DNA of 47,204 nt from Fomitopsis serialis (lineage: Eukaryota > Basidiomycota > Agaricomycetes > Polyporales > Fomitopsidaceae), in assembly GCF_022376445.1 (NCBI RefSeq), contig NW_025955270.1, positions 1 to 47,204 of the forward strand, read 5' to 3'. The position numbers and the translations under genes are program-made. The notes under the pieces are model-generated. The model saw only the letters and a list, made by a program, of their open reading frames with translations, searched no databases and was not told where the DNA came from. Shown piece by piece: positions 33,596-45,218 of this stretch; position 1 is the stretch's first letter, and the number at the start of each line of letters is the position of its first letter.

Positions 33596-34935
33596 GTCTG
33601 GCGTCGGTGGACGAAGCTGAGGCTTTGTAACTTATTCTGGCATACTGATGGCGATGGATTCCGACGGTGTTGTTGTTGTTTACTAGTGTCTAATACGTAG
33701 ATAGCTTGCGGGATCGGTTTCCCGTACATTCTGCCTGGCTCGCTTGACTGCGGTGTGAGTTCGAAGTACCTACACAATGGGGTGGCGGTGCTTATTTGAA
33801 ACATAGTGAGTTCCTCGTTACCCATGTTCTACGCTGGCCCTGAACATGTTGCCTGTACAGGTAGGTCGCCGACAGCCTCGAATAAGCTGGAGTTTGTTAT
33901 CATGAGTTACGCCACGCCTACCGACGCCCGCCGACCTGCGCCGCTGTTGCAGTCCACGTATCGGTCACAGCGCCTTGTCTCTCACTTGTTGTACTGCACA
34001 ATCAGAGACCACAGTACGGCGTCGGTAGGTCAACTTGAAGTATGCATTGTTTCGATTCGTCTCTGACTGCGTACCTGGCCGGCCAGGCACACCTGCACCT
34101 GAGGATCATCCTCAACAAGTGTATTTAGCGCTCATTGATGTGCATCGATCGCTTGCGCAGCGCGCCACAGAGATGGTCACGATGCTCGGACGCGCGACGT
34201 TGTGCAGCCCGTGACGACAGGGTCGGGCGTTGGAGGCGGATCAGTGGCGTCGATGGCCTTATACTCATCCGCGTCGCTCCCACTTCTCGCTCCCACCGAT
34301 CTCTTGGAACACGTCAATGGTGAGACGAGCGGCTTGTACGTGCGACTGTCGTCGTGTTTCGAGACTGTCCTCGGTTCGGCGTACCTGTGTCATGCTTATT
34401 TATTGGCGGATCGCTGCCTCACGACTTAGCATCTATACAGGGACCAGGTCTCATTGGATTCGCATTGTGTATCTACCGCACCTCGTCAGGGATTCTCCCG
34501 CTTTCTGGTTGCACCCAACACTGACGTTGTGTTTCCCAGGTACGGCCTGTCAACGGAGCTTTCGCCTGTAAACCCCGTGCCGACCCAACGAATCATCTCC
34601 CGCCGAGACGTCCGCTTGCCTGCCTCCTTCGTCCTAATCGCAGCCGCGGAGTTGCATCTGGTTGATCGTGCATCTGTGCTTTGCCTCGATGCACGACTTC
34701 TCGGTGGCAGCCAAAGCGTGGGCGATCCCCCGCGCCGATAGGCGCCGGCAAGCGAGGCTTGTCAAAGCGTTGGGTGTTGTGCACCGCTGTGCGAGCGACG
34801 GGGCAGGGCGTGCATAAAAGCGTGCGGGTACGGTATGTTGTCACTCACTGAAGAGCCCCTATCTCCTCAGGCCCGTTTCCTCGTCATCGCCGACTACGCC
34901 ACCCACCGTACCTGTAGCGCGGAACATACCATAAC
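33596..34935. other. Intergenic, about 1.3 kb, no gene supported
   Basis: Short ORFs (for example plus strand 33806-34066) lack motifs. A TATA-like GCATAAAAG at 34811-34819 lies 120 nt upstream of the HMG-box gene. Confidence 0.45.
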
Positions 34936-36099
34936 ATGTCCTCGCAGCCCCCACGCCCGCCCAACTCGTTCATGTGCTTCCGCTCGGACCGCTTCAGGCA
35001 CTACCAGCGCTCTGCAAAGGATGCAACGCCGCTCCTCCAGACGGAGCTCTCGAAGCGCGTCGCGAAGGAGTGGAACGACCTCGACTCGGAGAGGCGCGCG
35101 CACTATGAGGGGGTGGCGGCGGAGAAGAAGGCGGAGCACATGAGGATGTATCCTGGGTACAAGTACCAGCCGAGGAGGAAGGGAGAGGAGACGCAGGCGG
35201 GGTCGGTGGCGCAGACGCGGGTGGGGACGCGGACGCGGACGAAGTCGACGCCGGCGTCGACGGCGAGACCCAGCGCTGCGTCCAGTGGCACACTAGACCA
35301 TGCCCACAGCAGGCTACCGCAGCCCCCGCCGCTAGAGCCCAACTTCACCACGCCGCCCTCCACCGCCTACCCACCCCCCTACAGCCCGTTCTCCAGATCC
35401 AGCTCCAGTTCCTTCTCCCCGTCGCCCGCGCCACTCTGGCAGGCGATACCAGAAGCCTCGAGCGAGTCGACGCGGTACGTCCCCGTCCCCGCGGCGACCT
35501 ACCGGCGACTCGTGAACACGCAGCAGCCGCCCTCGCGCACGGTGAACCCGCCATTCCTGTACGCGCCGCATCTCCTCATGTTCTCGTCGATGGGCGAGCT
35601 CGAGGAGGCCGTCGCGCTGGCGGAGGGCCGGCGCCCGTCACCGTCCGCATTCCGCGGACAACCCGCGGGAAAGAACCCGCTCTGCTACGTTCCCGTGGCG
35701 GTGCAGAGCCTCTACAAGCCCGGCGCGCTGGGCGGCGCGACGCCGACGCGTCTCGTAGAATACTCGTCCATGGACGCGCTGCAGGCGGACGCAGTACTCG
35801 CAGACGACCCACCTGCGGCGTTCCTCGACCCCGTAACTTCTTTCGGTGCGAACGCGCGTATGGACCTTCTCCCGGCGGAGTACCACTCGCACGGTCGTGG
35901 TGGTGCGCACCCCGAGGTGGGGCTGAGGCGTCGAGATGCGGGCTCCCCGGCGCCGTTGCTTGGGGAGGGGACGAGGTGGCGGGTGGTGTACCCCGGGATG
36001 GCGATGCCTGGCTGGGACGGGATGGCCGTCGACGCGCCTGAGTCCGCCGGACGGGCTGCGCGCTCTGAGTCTCCCATGCTTTGGCAGTATCGGCGTTAG
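34936..36099 (+). CDS. HMG-box transcription factor (MATA_HMG type)
   Basis: A single-exon gene of 387 residues. The HMG box occupies about residues 5-75: RPPNSFMCFRSDRF at helix 1, LSKRVAKEWNDLDSERRAHYEG for helix 2 and start of helix 3, then MYPGYKYQPRRKGEE. The RPPNSF start and YPGYKYQPRRK end are hallmarks of sequence-specific fungal HMG factors related to mating-type and Ste11/Rox1 proteins. The remainder is low-complexity Pro/Ser/Thr-rich with a conserved-looking LVEYSSMDALQADAVL segment and ends SPMLWQYRR. Such factors regulate sexual development or stress genes in other fungi; the target set here is unknown. No pheromone or homeodomain genes flank it, so it is not evidently a mating-type locus. 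Confidence 0.94.
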   Translation: MSSQPPRPPNSFMCFRSDRFRHYQRSAKDATPLLQTELSKRVAKEWNDLDSERRAHYEGVAAEKKAEHMRMYPGYKYQPRRKGEETQAGSVAQTRVGTRTRTKSTPASTARPSAASSGTLDHAHSRLPQPPPLEPNFTTPPSTAYPPPYSPFSRSSSSSFSPSPAPLWQAIPEASSESTRYVPVPAATYRRLVNTQQPPSRTVNPPFLYAPHLLMFSSMGELEEAVALAEGRRPSPSAFRGQPAGKNPLCYVPVAVQSLYKPGALGGATPTRLVEYSSMDALQADAVLADDPPAAFLDPVTSFGANARMDLLPAEYHSHGRGGAHPEVGLRRRDAGSPAPLLGEGTRWRVVYPGMAMPGWDGMAVDAPESAGRAARSESPMLWQYRR

Positions 36100-37542
36100 G
36101 GGAAGGGCATAAGGTGGGTGGTTCTCCGAGGGAGCGGTTGTTGCCTCTGCCGCGCTCACGGGAAGCTATCTAGTAACGCCCCAGAAGTGTCACTGAGTTT
36201 CGTTTCTTTCTGCTTTCGGGATAAGTTCTGGATGGATGCATATTGTGTACAGCTGCATTTTTTAATCGATCTTATTACACCGATACGGTTGGTCCTCTAT
36301 TCGTGTGTAAATTCCGGAGACATGTCTCGGCGAGGTGAAGTTATTCAAATGGACACGCCGTCCTGACTTGTGTCTTGAACGCGGTGTACATCGACCAGCG
36401 CACGGCTGGACTCAATGGGCGTAGCGGTGACTTCGATTCGCCATGCAGTAGGAGTGGTCTGCGCACACTACCTCCGCTGCACCAGCGCTCGCGATTGGTA
36501 TACAATCGCCCCAGTGCAACCGAGCATGCACAGCGCGGCCGCCGTACCAGCGACCCCCCTTTTGACTGACCTGCCATAGGCGGTACCGTTCAATGTACCG
36601 CAGTCGCAGGGGGACCACTATTTTTCGGGCCCGTCCCATACGGAGAAGTTGGCAGTGCCTGACACTGGAAGAGAAACCCACTGGCTGACATATGACTTGA
36701 ATCAGTAGAATGGAATGTGTGCGGCCGCGCCCGTCGGATATCTACTGTAAGGGAGAAGAGAGGAGACGGCGTGTAAGTAGGGTCCTGGTGACGACTTGGA
36801 GTCAAATGGAGTGTGGTGACAGCGTACTACGAGAGGCTTACGTTGTGTCCCGCAGACGATCGGAAAATATGGGTGGAGGACAGGGTCCTAGGCATGCTCA
36901 TCATCCTACCCCGAGTGAGGAATTTAGGAGCAGAAGGTGTCTCTGACCAACAGTTTGCCGTAGCACGCAAAGTACGGCCAAGCTATCGTGTGAGAACTAA
37001 TTTGTTCGAGGTAAGGGGACAACCTATTTCGGTGGTCGAAGATGGCAACAGAGTACGCAGCTCAGGTGCGCTAGGATAGAATGAAGCACGGAAATGATGT
37101 CTTTGCTTCTGTCAAGGAGGCACGCCGGATTGAAGGCGGCCGGTTGGAGTGTTTGGAGCGTTCCGGGAGCTCTCCGGGGAAGGAGTCACCCAGAATGACA
37201 CTAACGGTTCAATGCGCTTGATCCCAATCCTAAGCAGCAATGCAGCTCACGCAGAGTAGACTGAGCCTTCTACGACTGGTCAATGTCGCGACGGTGCAAG
37301 GAGCGACGCGACGCGGCGGGTGGTGGAACAGAGCATGTGACCGTGTCGCGGCATGCGGGGAGCGGAAGGGCGGAGGAGAGGGCGATAAGTAACGGTGGCT
37401 GGCGCTGGCTGTTGGACATGATGCAGGACATGGCGGGTCGCCAACGGCTCTTAAGTACTCAGGCCATACATATCCCCTCCTGCTACAATCAGCCCTTCCG
37501 AACTGCCAGCCATCTCGCAGCCCCGAGTCGTAGCTGCCAGAC
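36100..37542. other. Intergenic, about 1.4 kb, no gene supported
   Basis: Contains an 88-codon plus ORF (36813-37079) without an ATG-supported start, intron or motif, not called. The right end is the promoter of the F-box gene, with a pyrimidine-rich leader just before its ATG. Confidence 0.45.
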
Positions 37543-39444
37543 ATGGTCGCACTCAGCTTTGCGACCCTCCCAACCGACATCCTCGTCCTCGTCCTCAGAC
37601 ACCTCGGGGTATACGGCATACTCGCACTTCGTCAGGTATGTGCCCGCCTGCTGCCCCACATCCAGACTAACTCGCTTCCTGCCGCCAGTCCTGCAAAGCC
37701 CTCGAAGCCCTCACCCGCTCCCGCACCGTCTGGCACGATGCCCTCCACGCCCATGTTCTCGCCCGCGGCCTGCCCCTCCCCGGCCTGCACGCGCGCCCCC
37801 TTAGCACGCTTACCGCCGTTGAGCTCGAGAAGCTCACCCTCCGCGCCCTCGCCCTCCTTCGCAACTGGACATCAGCCCATCCCCGCAGCACGCGCTCGAT
37901 CGAGCTGGTCCCACCCGGCATCCCAGCGGGAGCGCGTGCGCGTAACCTCGCCGTGCACTACCTCCCTGGTCGCGAGGGTCGCTATCTGCTGACGATCACG
38001 TTCTACGACGAGCCCGCCGCGCCGCGCAAGTATGTCGTGCACTGCTGGGACATCGGGGAGGGGACGGGAGAGCCGAGGGTCGTCGCGACACTCCGGTGCA
38101 TGAACCTCACCGGTGCGAACGTCAACACGGACCCAAACCATCCGGCATCCTTGCCATCACACAGCGATGGCCCAGCGACGCGTGAGTGCGCCACCTCAAT
38201 TTCTCTCACTACGCAACGCCGCCTCTGATGTGACCGCCTCCGCAGCGTCACGACCTGCATCTTCTCGATCGACTTCAGCGTGCGCGACCCACACGCGCCG
38301 TTCCTCCCGCTGCAGGAGTTCGCGAGCTTTCGCTTCCCGCTCGCGCTCGAGGGCAGCGTCTTCGCCGCGAGCGGGCCCGACAACATCGTGCGCGTGATTG
38401 ACGTCGAGGCGGGCTGCGTCCGCGCCGCGCTCCGCGTCCCCACGAGCACGACGACCCTACGCTGCGCAACGAGGTACGTCCGCGTCCCCTCTTGCTGTTC
38501 CCACTATCTGACAAGGCGGTACGGTGGGAATGACGATGTAGGACCAGCGCTGCATGGGCGCGGTCTTCTTGCCCCGGCACGTCCTCACGTTTTGCAGGCA
38601 GTGGATACACCTGTATGAGCTGCCCCCGGTGCCCCCGACGATCCCGCCGAACAACGCGCTCCACGCGCCCCCGGCGGCGTGCGACCCGCTCGCGTCGCAC
38701 AAGTGGCAGTGGCGCATCGACAGCCTCGTCGTCGCCTCGCGGCTCCCCGCCTGCGACGCGGGAGCTGCTGGGTGGACTAGGAGCGGAGGAGAGGGAGGGG
38801 ACGCGGCGTTCCCGTCGATCGACGTGCTCATCCGGTTCGACACGTGGTTCCCCTGGCCCGTCAACATCCTCCACCATTACGTCCTCTCGCCCAACCGCGC
38901 CTTCTCCCCCGCCCCCGCCCTCTCACCCCCTCTGCCGCCCGGCCCCAGCGCGGCGACGCCGTACCTCCACGCGGACGGCGCGCCGACGATGGCGCACAGC
39001 ATCCCGTCACCGATCCGGCTCTTCACGCCGTCGGACATGGTGCTCGGCCGGCGGGGGACCGCGCTCTGGCTCGACGCGCAGGCGTACGATGGCGGGCCCG
39101 CGCAGGCGGGCGACCACGGGCAGCGCGTCGCGGGGAAGGTCCTCCCAGTCACTGGGGCCCTCGGCGGGCGGGCGACGGGTGAGGGAGAGGGTGCGGTAGG
39201 GGAGGAAGGCGAGGTAGGGGGAGAGGGCGCGGATGGGGTGAGCGACGAATGGTACGGTGGGGCGCGGGCGCAGCCGGACAGGTGGCACGGTGAGGAGCGC
39301 GCGCAGACGATGACATTCCATATGCAGGAGGACGACGACGGGTGGAACAAGCTCGCGCTGGACGAGGAGGAGGGCAGGGTCGCGGTCGGGACGGTTGATG
39401 GCCGGGTGCACCTGTTCGAGTACGCGCCGGGGGTGGAGGTGTGA
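37543..39444 (+). CDS. F-box protein with beta-propeller-like C-terminus
   Basis: Substrate receptor of an SCF-type ubiquitin ligase, by family. Exons 37543-37635, 37689-38181, 38246-38473 and 38542-39444. The F-box is residues 5-48 (FATLPTDILVLVLRHLGVYG, split by intron 1, then SCKALEALTRSRTVWHDAL). The C-terminal half has repeated beta-strand-like segments (YLLTITFYD, VFAASGPDNIVRVIDVEAG, GRVAVGTVDGRVHLFEY) resembling a WD/beta-propeller. Two places break the frame by one missing base each: near 38143, where the better reading is GILAITQRWPSDA, and between about 38440 and 38460, before PTLRNE. With both, every intron phase agrees. So either the assembly has two 1 nt deletions or the gene is inactive. 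The last exon contains a low-complexity Gly/Glu insert. Confidence 0.82.
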
Positions 39445-40192
39445 CTCTGGGGCTTGAAGATGGTTGTCCCCGGTGCGATTACGCTGTTTCTTGTGGTATA
39501 GATGCGAATTGGGGTTCACTTAATGCTTGATCTGTAGAAAAGGCTCGACTCGGACATAGCTTACCATGCGTAATCGTGTAACAATACATCACAGGACACT
39601 AGGAAGGATCACGACAACTGGCATGTTCAACCATGCTCACACCCGTCGTATCTGATCACTTCAGGAGTCCATTGTATTCCGTCTTGTCAAAAGGTCCGCT
39701 AACGAGTGAAGCAAAGGGGCAGTACATGTATGCGTGTAATACAGGCAGGGGCAATACAAGCCGAATCCAAGCGACGAAGCAACAGCAGCGGATACAGCGC
39801 TCACGAGCCACTATGTACACTATGTACAGGTCCGCCGCGAGCGCCCTCGTAGGCTCGCAAGCACGCGCATCGAGCGCGGCACTATCTGCGAGCGGAGGCG
39901 CGAGGGCGATGACGATGGAAGGGTAGATGAAGGTGGGGAAGGTGCGGCAAGTTAAGTAATACATAGCAGGCCATTATACGAGCCGGGTATGAGGCATTAG
40001 TTTTGCTAGCGTGCAAAAGTGCTCCGTCAGCCACAGGACAGCACAGCAGAAGGTGCGCGACGCACCTTGGATAGTGTACACTGGCTGCGACCAAGACCGA
40101 ATGCAAGTACGACCGAGAGATGGTGGGGGTTGATAAGTTACGCTCGACTTCTTCACCTTCTCCTTCCGCTGTGTTGTCCGTCCCACCGTATG
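39445..40192. other. Convergent 3' intergenic region
   Basis: Lies between the ends of two convergent genes. AT-richer, with a short repeated TATGTACA motif near 39812-39829. No gene seen. Confidence 0.5.
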
Positions 40193-42520
40193 CTAGGGCT
40201 CCGATGGGAGCCGCACAGCCGCGACAGCCTCGTCTTTTGGCGGGAGAGGCGGAGGCTGCTCGCCCGGATCCAGATCTAGCTCTGGTGCTTGCGTAGGACT
40301 GTCTGGCCGTGTCTGACTGAAGGCTTCTTGCGGAGTCGGCGCAGGACCCGCCTGTTGCTGGACCCGCCATTGCGTCGGCGTTATAATTTCCGATTTGCTA
40401 GGAGTCTCCGTAGTGGACGGCCCATCCCCAGCGTCACCCGTCGACGGCCGGGGCTGCTGCGAGGCCTGCACCTGCGCCGCGCGCAACGGCACCGAGTACC
40501 GCTTCGCCTTCGTCCGCCCTCTCTCGACGACCTCCCCGTCCGACTTGCGGTACGGCGTCCTCGAGCTGTGCGAGCCCGCTACGCCATCGAACAAATTTAC
40601 AGTATCGGCCCGCTCACGCATCCCAAGCGACTGCACGCGGAGCGCCCTCACCTCGCGCTCGTGCTCGTTGTGAAGAAACAAATCGTCTTTGGACGCGCGG
40701 GCCGCGTGGAACGTGTACGGGGGAATGAGTGTGCGGTCGAACTCCGGCGTTAATGGCGTGGCGGCCGCGTTCGCAACTGGCGAGCGGACCTCTGCGGGGG
40801 CGCGTGGGTAAGGGGGAGCGACTACTACGTACTGCGCGTGCGACTCACCGAGGGTGCTCCGCGTCGAGGCAAAAGTCGTGTTGATCGAGACGGAGGGCAG
40901 TGGTGGCAATGGTGGCCGGCTTTCTTGTGTGGCAGAACTCGGCGTCGTCGGCCGGGTCTCGTTCAGCTCGAGAAAGGACCCGCCCTTGCACGGCGCCGGT
41001 TCGACGCGGATAATTGGTACCGCGGGAACGGTGACATCTGGTTCTGTTGAGATAGTTGGTCTCCGCCTGCTCCGGCTCCGGCTTCTCGCCCGCCTCGCTG
41101 TTTGTGCGGCGGCAGCGACTGACGGCGACGACTCGCCTTCGCTCATCGACGGTTGCCGCAACCGCAGGCTTGCCTTGCTCGCACGGACGCTCCTCCGCCG
41201 CGCAGCCATCACTCGGCTCGTGCGATCCGCGACCTGGAGCTGCGCAGGCGACGGCGCAATAGGCCCTGGGAACAGGGTGGCGTACATGGCCTTGCTCGAG
41301 ACGGCCGTAGCCGTCACACCCACGACCTCCGCCATCTGCACACTGTACTCCGTGCGCGAGTCCGGGACGACGACGCTGCCCTCGCCCGACACCGCACTCG
41401 CCTCGTCCTCGATCACCTCGTCGCCCTCGTACCCGAAGTCGCGCCCAAAGTTGTCCAAGTCATCCATCTCCTGCGCGAGCTCCTCCGCGACGCCCCACGC
41501 CTCCTCGAGCTCCGCCTGGAGCTCGTTGATCTTCGCGCGCCCCTCTTTCGCCTCGTTCACGCGCCGCCCGTAGCTCGCGTTCAGCTTTCGTAGAGTGATC
41601 GCGAGCGCGGACGCGACGTGCACGTCCTGCAGGTGCTGTATCTGTGCACGCTGCTCGGCGACCGTCAAGAGGGTCTCCATGAGACGGTCGCAAGAGGCAG
41701 CGAGTGCAGCGAGCTGTGCCGTGAGATTCGACAGCGCCTCCTGGGATGATGGGTCGCCCGGTGCGAAGGACAGTGCGTTGAGCGACTGGAGGAGCATGAG
41801 CCGCCGCTGAGCGTTGAAGCGGTATTGCGCCTGTGTTGTCGCTCTGAGCTGGATGAGGATCGGCGGACCGAGGGTCAGCGCGGGGGGCCAGTGAGATACG
41901 CCACCAGGCGCTACGAGCAGATCGGAAACACTCACCGAGTCGAGACGCTCGAGCTCCTGGACGAGCTCGACGTCGAGCGTGTGCCGGGACACGACTCGGA
42001 TGAAGTCCTCCTGGGCGGAGGTGCGAATGGCCGTCGAGACGATCTCCTGGAGTTGTTCTGATGTGAGGCTCCATTGGGCGGCCTCGAGAGTCATCCCGCG
42101 CCATGGCACGGGCGGTGCGTCGAAGCTAACCGCTGGCGGCGGGGAGAGCGTGGGTGTCTTCTTGATGACCTTCACTGCGGGGGCGGCGATGAGCGGGGTG
42201 CTGGGTGTGCCGGGGACGGGGACCGGCATGCCCGTCTGGATCCCTCGGCTCACGGTGTTGCGGCGCGAAGAGCTGGAGCCGCCGTACTCGGAATACAGAT
42301 CCTGTTCGGAAGCGAGTGCTGGCGAGGACGGAGACCAGGTGGAAGAGCGGGGACTAGAGTAGGCGGGGGTTGCCTCCTCTATGCGAGCCGTGAGGTCGAG
42401 AGGGATTATGTCCTTGGTCGCCCCCGGAGGGGACTTTGGGCTGCGGGGCCCGCCAGGGCGCTGGCGGAAGGGCGCGCCCGTGGAGAAGCTGGAGGGCGAG
42501 CGGACGCGGGTGAACTCCAT
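40193..42520 (-). CDS. Large Ser/Pro-rich coiled-coil protein
   Basis: A single uninterrupted reading frame of 775 residues, unusual here for its lack of introns. Residues 1-140 are low-complexity Ser/Pro. Residues 140-250 form a globular or helical part beginning at WRGMTLEAAQWSLTSEQL. Residues 255-355 are strongly helical with heptad-like Leu/Ala (LSNLTAQLAALAASCDRLME, KINELQAELEEAWGVAEELA), likely a coiled coil. The C-terminal half is basic and disordered (RARSRSRSRRRP) and ends with two proline-rich SH3-binding-like motifs (PPLPPLP about residue 545, PPPLPPK near the end). Similar proteins of unknown function are expected in other Agaricomycetes. A cytoskeletal or scaffold role is a guess from the architecture. 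Confidence 0.85.
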   Translation of the reverse strand: MEFTRVRSPSSFSTGAPFRQRPGGPRSPKSPPGATKDIIPLDLTARIEEATPAYSSPRSSTWSPSSPALASEQDLYSEYGGSSSSRRNTVSRGIQTGMPVPVPGTPSTPLIAAPAVKVIKKTPTLSPPPAVSFDAPPVPWRGMTLEAAQWSLTSEQLQEIVSTAIRTSAQEDFIRVVSRHTLDVELVQELERLDSVSVSDLLVAPGGVSHWPPALTLGPPILIQLRATTQAQYRFNAQRRLMLLQSLNALSFAPGDPSSQEALSNLTAQLAALAASCDRLMETLLTVAEQRAQIQHLQDVHVASALAITLRKLNASYGRRVNEAKEGRAKINELQAELEEAWGVAEELAQEMDDLDNFGRDFGYEGDEVIEDEASAVSGEGSVVVPDSRTEYSVQMAEVVGVTATAVSSKAMYATLFPGPIAPSPAQLQVADRTSRVMAARRRSVRASKASLRLRQPSMSEGESSPSVAAAAQTARRARSRSRSRRRPTISTEPDVTVPAVPIIRVEPAPCKGGSFLELNETRPTTPSSATQESRPPLPPLPSVSINTTFASTRSTLGESHAQYVVVAPPYPRAPAEVRSPVANAAATPLTPEFDRTLIPPYTFHAARASKDDLFLHNEHEREVRALRVQSLGMRERADTVNLFDGVAGSHSSRTPYRKSDGEVVERGRTKAKRYSVPLRAAQVQASQQPRPSTGDAGDGPSTTETPSKSEIITPTQWRVQQQAGPAPTPQEAFSQTRPDSPTQAPELDLDPGEQPPPLPPKDEAVAAVRLPSEP

Positions 42521-43557
42521 GGGATGTGTCGGGGGTGTAGGGAGCGGGAACGAGGCCCTGGAGGGGCTTATGCGGACATGGGAGTTTGAGGAGAGGATGG
42601 AGGACAGGACGAGTCCAGGGACTGATGTTGTGATGGGTGTACATGAGGGCCCGCCGGCGCTAGTGACTTATCTCCTGCAGCGCTAAGACATAAAATGGCG
42701 GTCGTCGCGCCTGTCTGTCTGTTCGCTGTGATGAATCGCAGCACGTTCACGTCACATAAACGAATTTGCGTGGGGGCAATCTCGATCAGCAGGTTCTACG
42801 GTCGTGCCGCCGCTGCCTCCGCAACGCAGAATCCAGATGCCTCCGCGCACAGGCACATCACCCACGCACCGGCCCGGCTTGCGGTGGGCGAGGAGGAGGC
42901 CGCCGTCCACTTTGCCACTGCAAGTCCGTCGTGAGCGGAGGCATGGCGGGCCACTAGCGCAAAAATTCCGATGGGGAGCGGAGGGCGCAGGCATGCACAC
43001 CCCCAAACTCGAGCGTCATCGATAATCGCGCGCGGAGCCCGGATGGCACGCGAACGAGGAACGTACGAGGGTGGCTATTGCAATTCCGCGGGTGCAATGC
43101 GAGTCCTTCCAGACGAAGACCTGGGTATAATAGGGAGGAAAGGAACACTGCAGCGCACAGAGACACGCCTCATATATACACGAGCCAAGTCCCTCAGCCA
43201 CTTCAGAAGCTGCGGCGGACAGTGAATTCTGACAGCTAGACACCTAGGGACATAGGAAAGCCACATATCCAGATCCGGAAGGTCGCCTGCCATAACGAGA
43301 TCACCTGAGACTTTAGGGGTGTTTGAAACAGTCTATCGGCGCTCAGCGCTGGGCTGCGATTCATTTTGATGTATACAGTCTGTCCAGCATGACGAAGGAG
43401 TGGCCAATGATGAATTGACCGGGGCACGGACCCGGAGGACATACATCTTCGTTCCCTCGTCAGAATCATCATGCATTGTCACATCAGCATACTGATATCA
43501 TACACTTTGCACATCCAGCTTCACAATCTGCCAACAAGCGAAAGCACGTTCGTCCCC
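42521..43557. other. Intergenic, about 1 kb
   Basis: Promoter side of the coiled-coil gene and 3' flank of the UBX gene. Contains GGGTGTTTGAAACA (near 43317), reminiscent of element termini, but no second end was found. No gene seen. Confidence 0.45.
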
Positions 43558-45218
43558 CTATGATGCGATCAAGACCTACACAAAGCAGGGCGTCACACCG
43601 TTAGCCACAACATCACACGCGCCCCGAGCACACAAATCAGATGTACGCACCGCGGACGGTGTCAGCCCCAGATCGCGCAGCGATTTCGATAAGTCCGATC
43701 GGGTGAATTGTTTCCTGCGCGCACAGAACAAAAGGGACGAGACCGCATCAGCAACGGGACCCACACGCGCACGCATCACCCCACGCCTCCCTACCCGCCG
43801 GCATGGACACACGGGCACGAGCATTGCACACGCACCTCGGAAAATGCATCGCGAACGTCACCGTCTCCACATCAACAGATAGTGTCTGCGCCGCCAGGAA
43901 TTCCGCCACCTCGCGGAGTGCTATAGGACATCAGATTGATCAGCCATGGACTCCGCCAGCGAGCCTCCCTGCGAGATAGGATCGGACGGAACGGACGTAC
44001 TGGAGTCGCTTGGGAGTGTAGTCGTGTACGACTGCCCGCCGCTGGCCATCCGGATTTGCAGACGCGTCTCGGGATAGTCTTTCCCTGACTTCGGCGCCGC
44101 TGGTGCCGGGGCAGCAGCGACAGGCGCAGCGGAACTTTCGGGGACGGGCCTGCCCTCGCGCAGGGCTTTCTCTCTTGCGGCCTTCTCAGCTCGTTCGCGT
44201 TTGTCGGCTTCGATTTGTGCCTTGACGCGAGCGCGTGCTTGCGCCTCCTCGATTTTCTCTATATACATCGACGTATGAGCACAACGAAGAGAGGCCACCG
44301 TTGAGAGATGTGGACACACCTCGTTTCTTCGCCTCCAAATCCTTCTTGATTTCCTTTGCCTTCATTTCTTCTCGGACTTCGTTCATATCCTGAACCAAGT
44401 TAGTACGTAGTTCCGAGATATGCAGAGGCAACGTCCGTACACGGCCAGCCTTTCTCCGAATCGCCTCGTTCGCCTGCTGCTCCTTCGCCTCCTCCTTCGA
44501 CTTCACCATGCGCTTCGCAGCCATCTTCTCCTTCAGGTCTGCGAGCCTCTGCCTTTTCTCCTCCTCCGTGAGCGGTTTGATCTAGGGCACGAAACCGACG
44601 CGTTCATCACAATCGCGCAACCAAGGACGATTAATATTACGCCAGAGTCCATTGCAAACGGGCGCACCTCTTCCGTGGACTCCTCGAACTGGTCGTGCCC
44701 GCTCTTCTCCGCGTGGTAGTTCGCGAGCGCAGTGGTCTTGAAGATCTTGTCGCACTGCGAGCACTTGATGCTCTACCCCGCGCCACCCACAATCCCATTC
44801 AGCCCCCTTCGCATCCCTCGATCGAGCGCGGGGACGGAACGCACCTTGGCCTCGGCCGCCTCGCCACCTGCGATCTGCGCCTTCCCGTACACCGCCTGAA
44901 GCGCCTCCAGCTCCTCCCGGTCGTCCTCGTCCACGTCCATCGGCGCGCCCGAGCTCGAGCTGCTGGTGGGCGCGGCGATGGAGGAGAGGTCGGGCACGGG
45001 CTTGCCGTCGTTCTCGAGGAGGAAGTCCATTGCGGGCTGGAGGCCGCGTCCGTTTGTGGCTTTGATCGCCCCTGGGGGCGGAGGGGGAGTAGACGTTAGT
45101 GTCCGCGTAGGTATATGGCGTGAAGGGGGCTGGGGAGGAAGGGGACGCGAGGCGACTTACATTCGACGCGGGTGGGGTCGAAGCCCATGGAGAGGAGGGT
45201 GTCTTTGTCGGAAGACAT
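43558..45218 (-). CDS. UBA-UBX domain Cdc48 cofactor (UBXN1/SAKS1-like)
   Basis: Links ubiquitylated clients to Cdc48/p97. The start is at 45218 (MSSDKDTLLSMGFDPTRVEW) and the stop at 43558-43560, in about eight exons. An N-terminal UBA domain has the MGF loop and a Leu-rich third helix (AMDFLLEND). A C2H2-like finger follows (IKCSQCDKIFKTTALANYH). A highly charged coiled-coil region (KPLTEEEKRQRLADLKEKMAA, KIEEAQARARVKAQIEADKR) leads to the C-terminal UBX domain: YPETRLQIRMASG at strand 1, TLREVAEFLAA helix, the loop HFPRKQF, and SLRDLGLTPSAVLIAS. The R...FPR p97-binding signature is intact. The same window holds the CDC48 gene. Animal UBXN1 has the same UBA/coiled-coil/UBX order; the internal zinc finger is a fungal feature. 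Confidence 0.94.

Noticed and set aside
34936..36099. Mating-type locus around the HMG-box gene
   Set aside because: No homeodomain pair, pheromone precursor or receptor gene flanks it, and HMG genes are numerous in these fungi.
36813..37079. 88-codon plus-strand ORF as a gene
   Set aside because: It has no ATG-supported start, introns or recognisable domain.
43317..43330. Transposon terminus GGGTGTTTGAAACA
   Set aside because: No matching inverted end or target duplication was found nearby.
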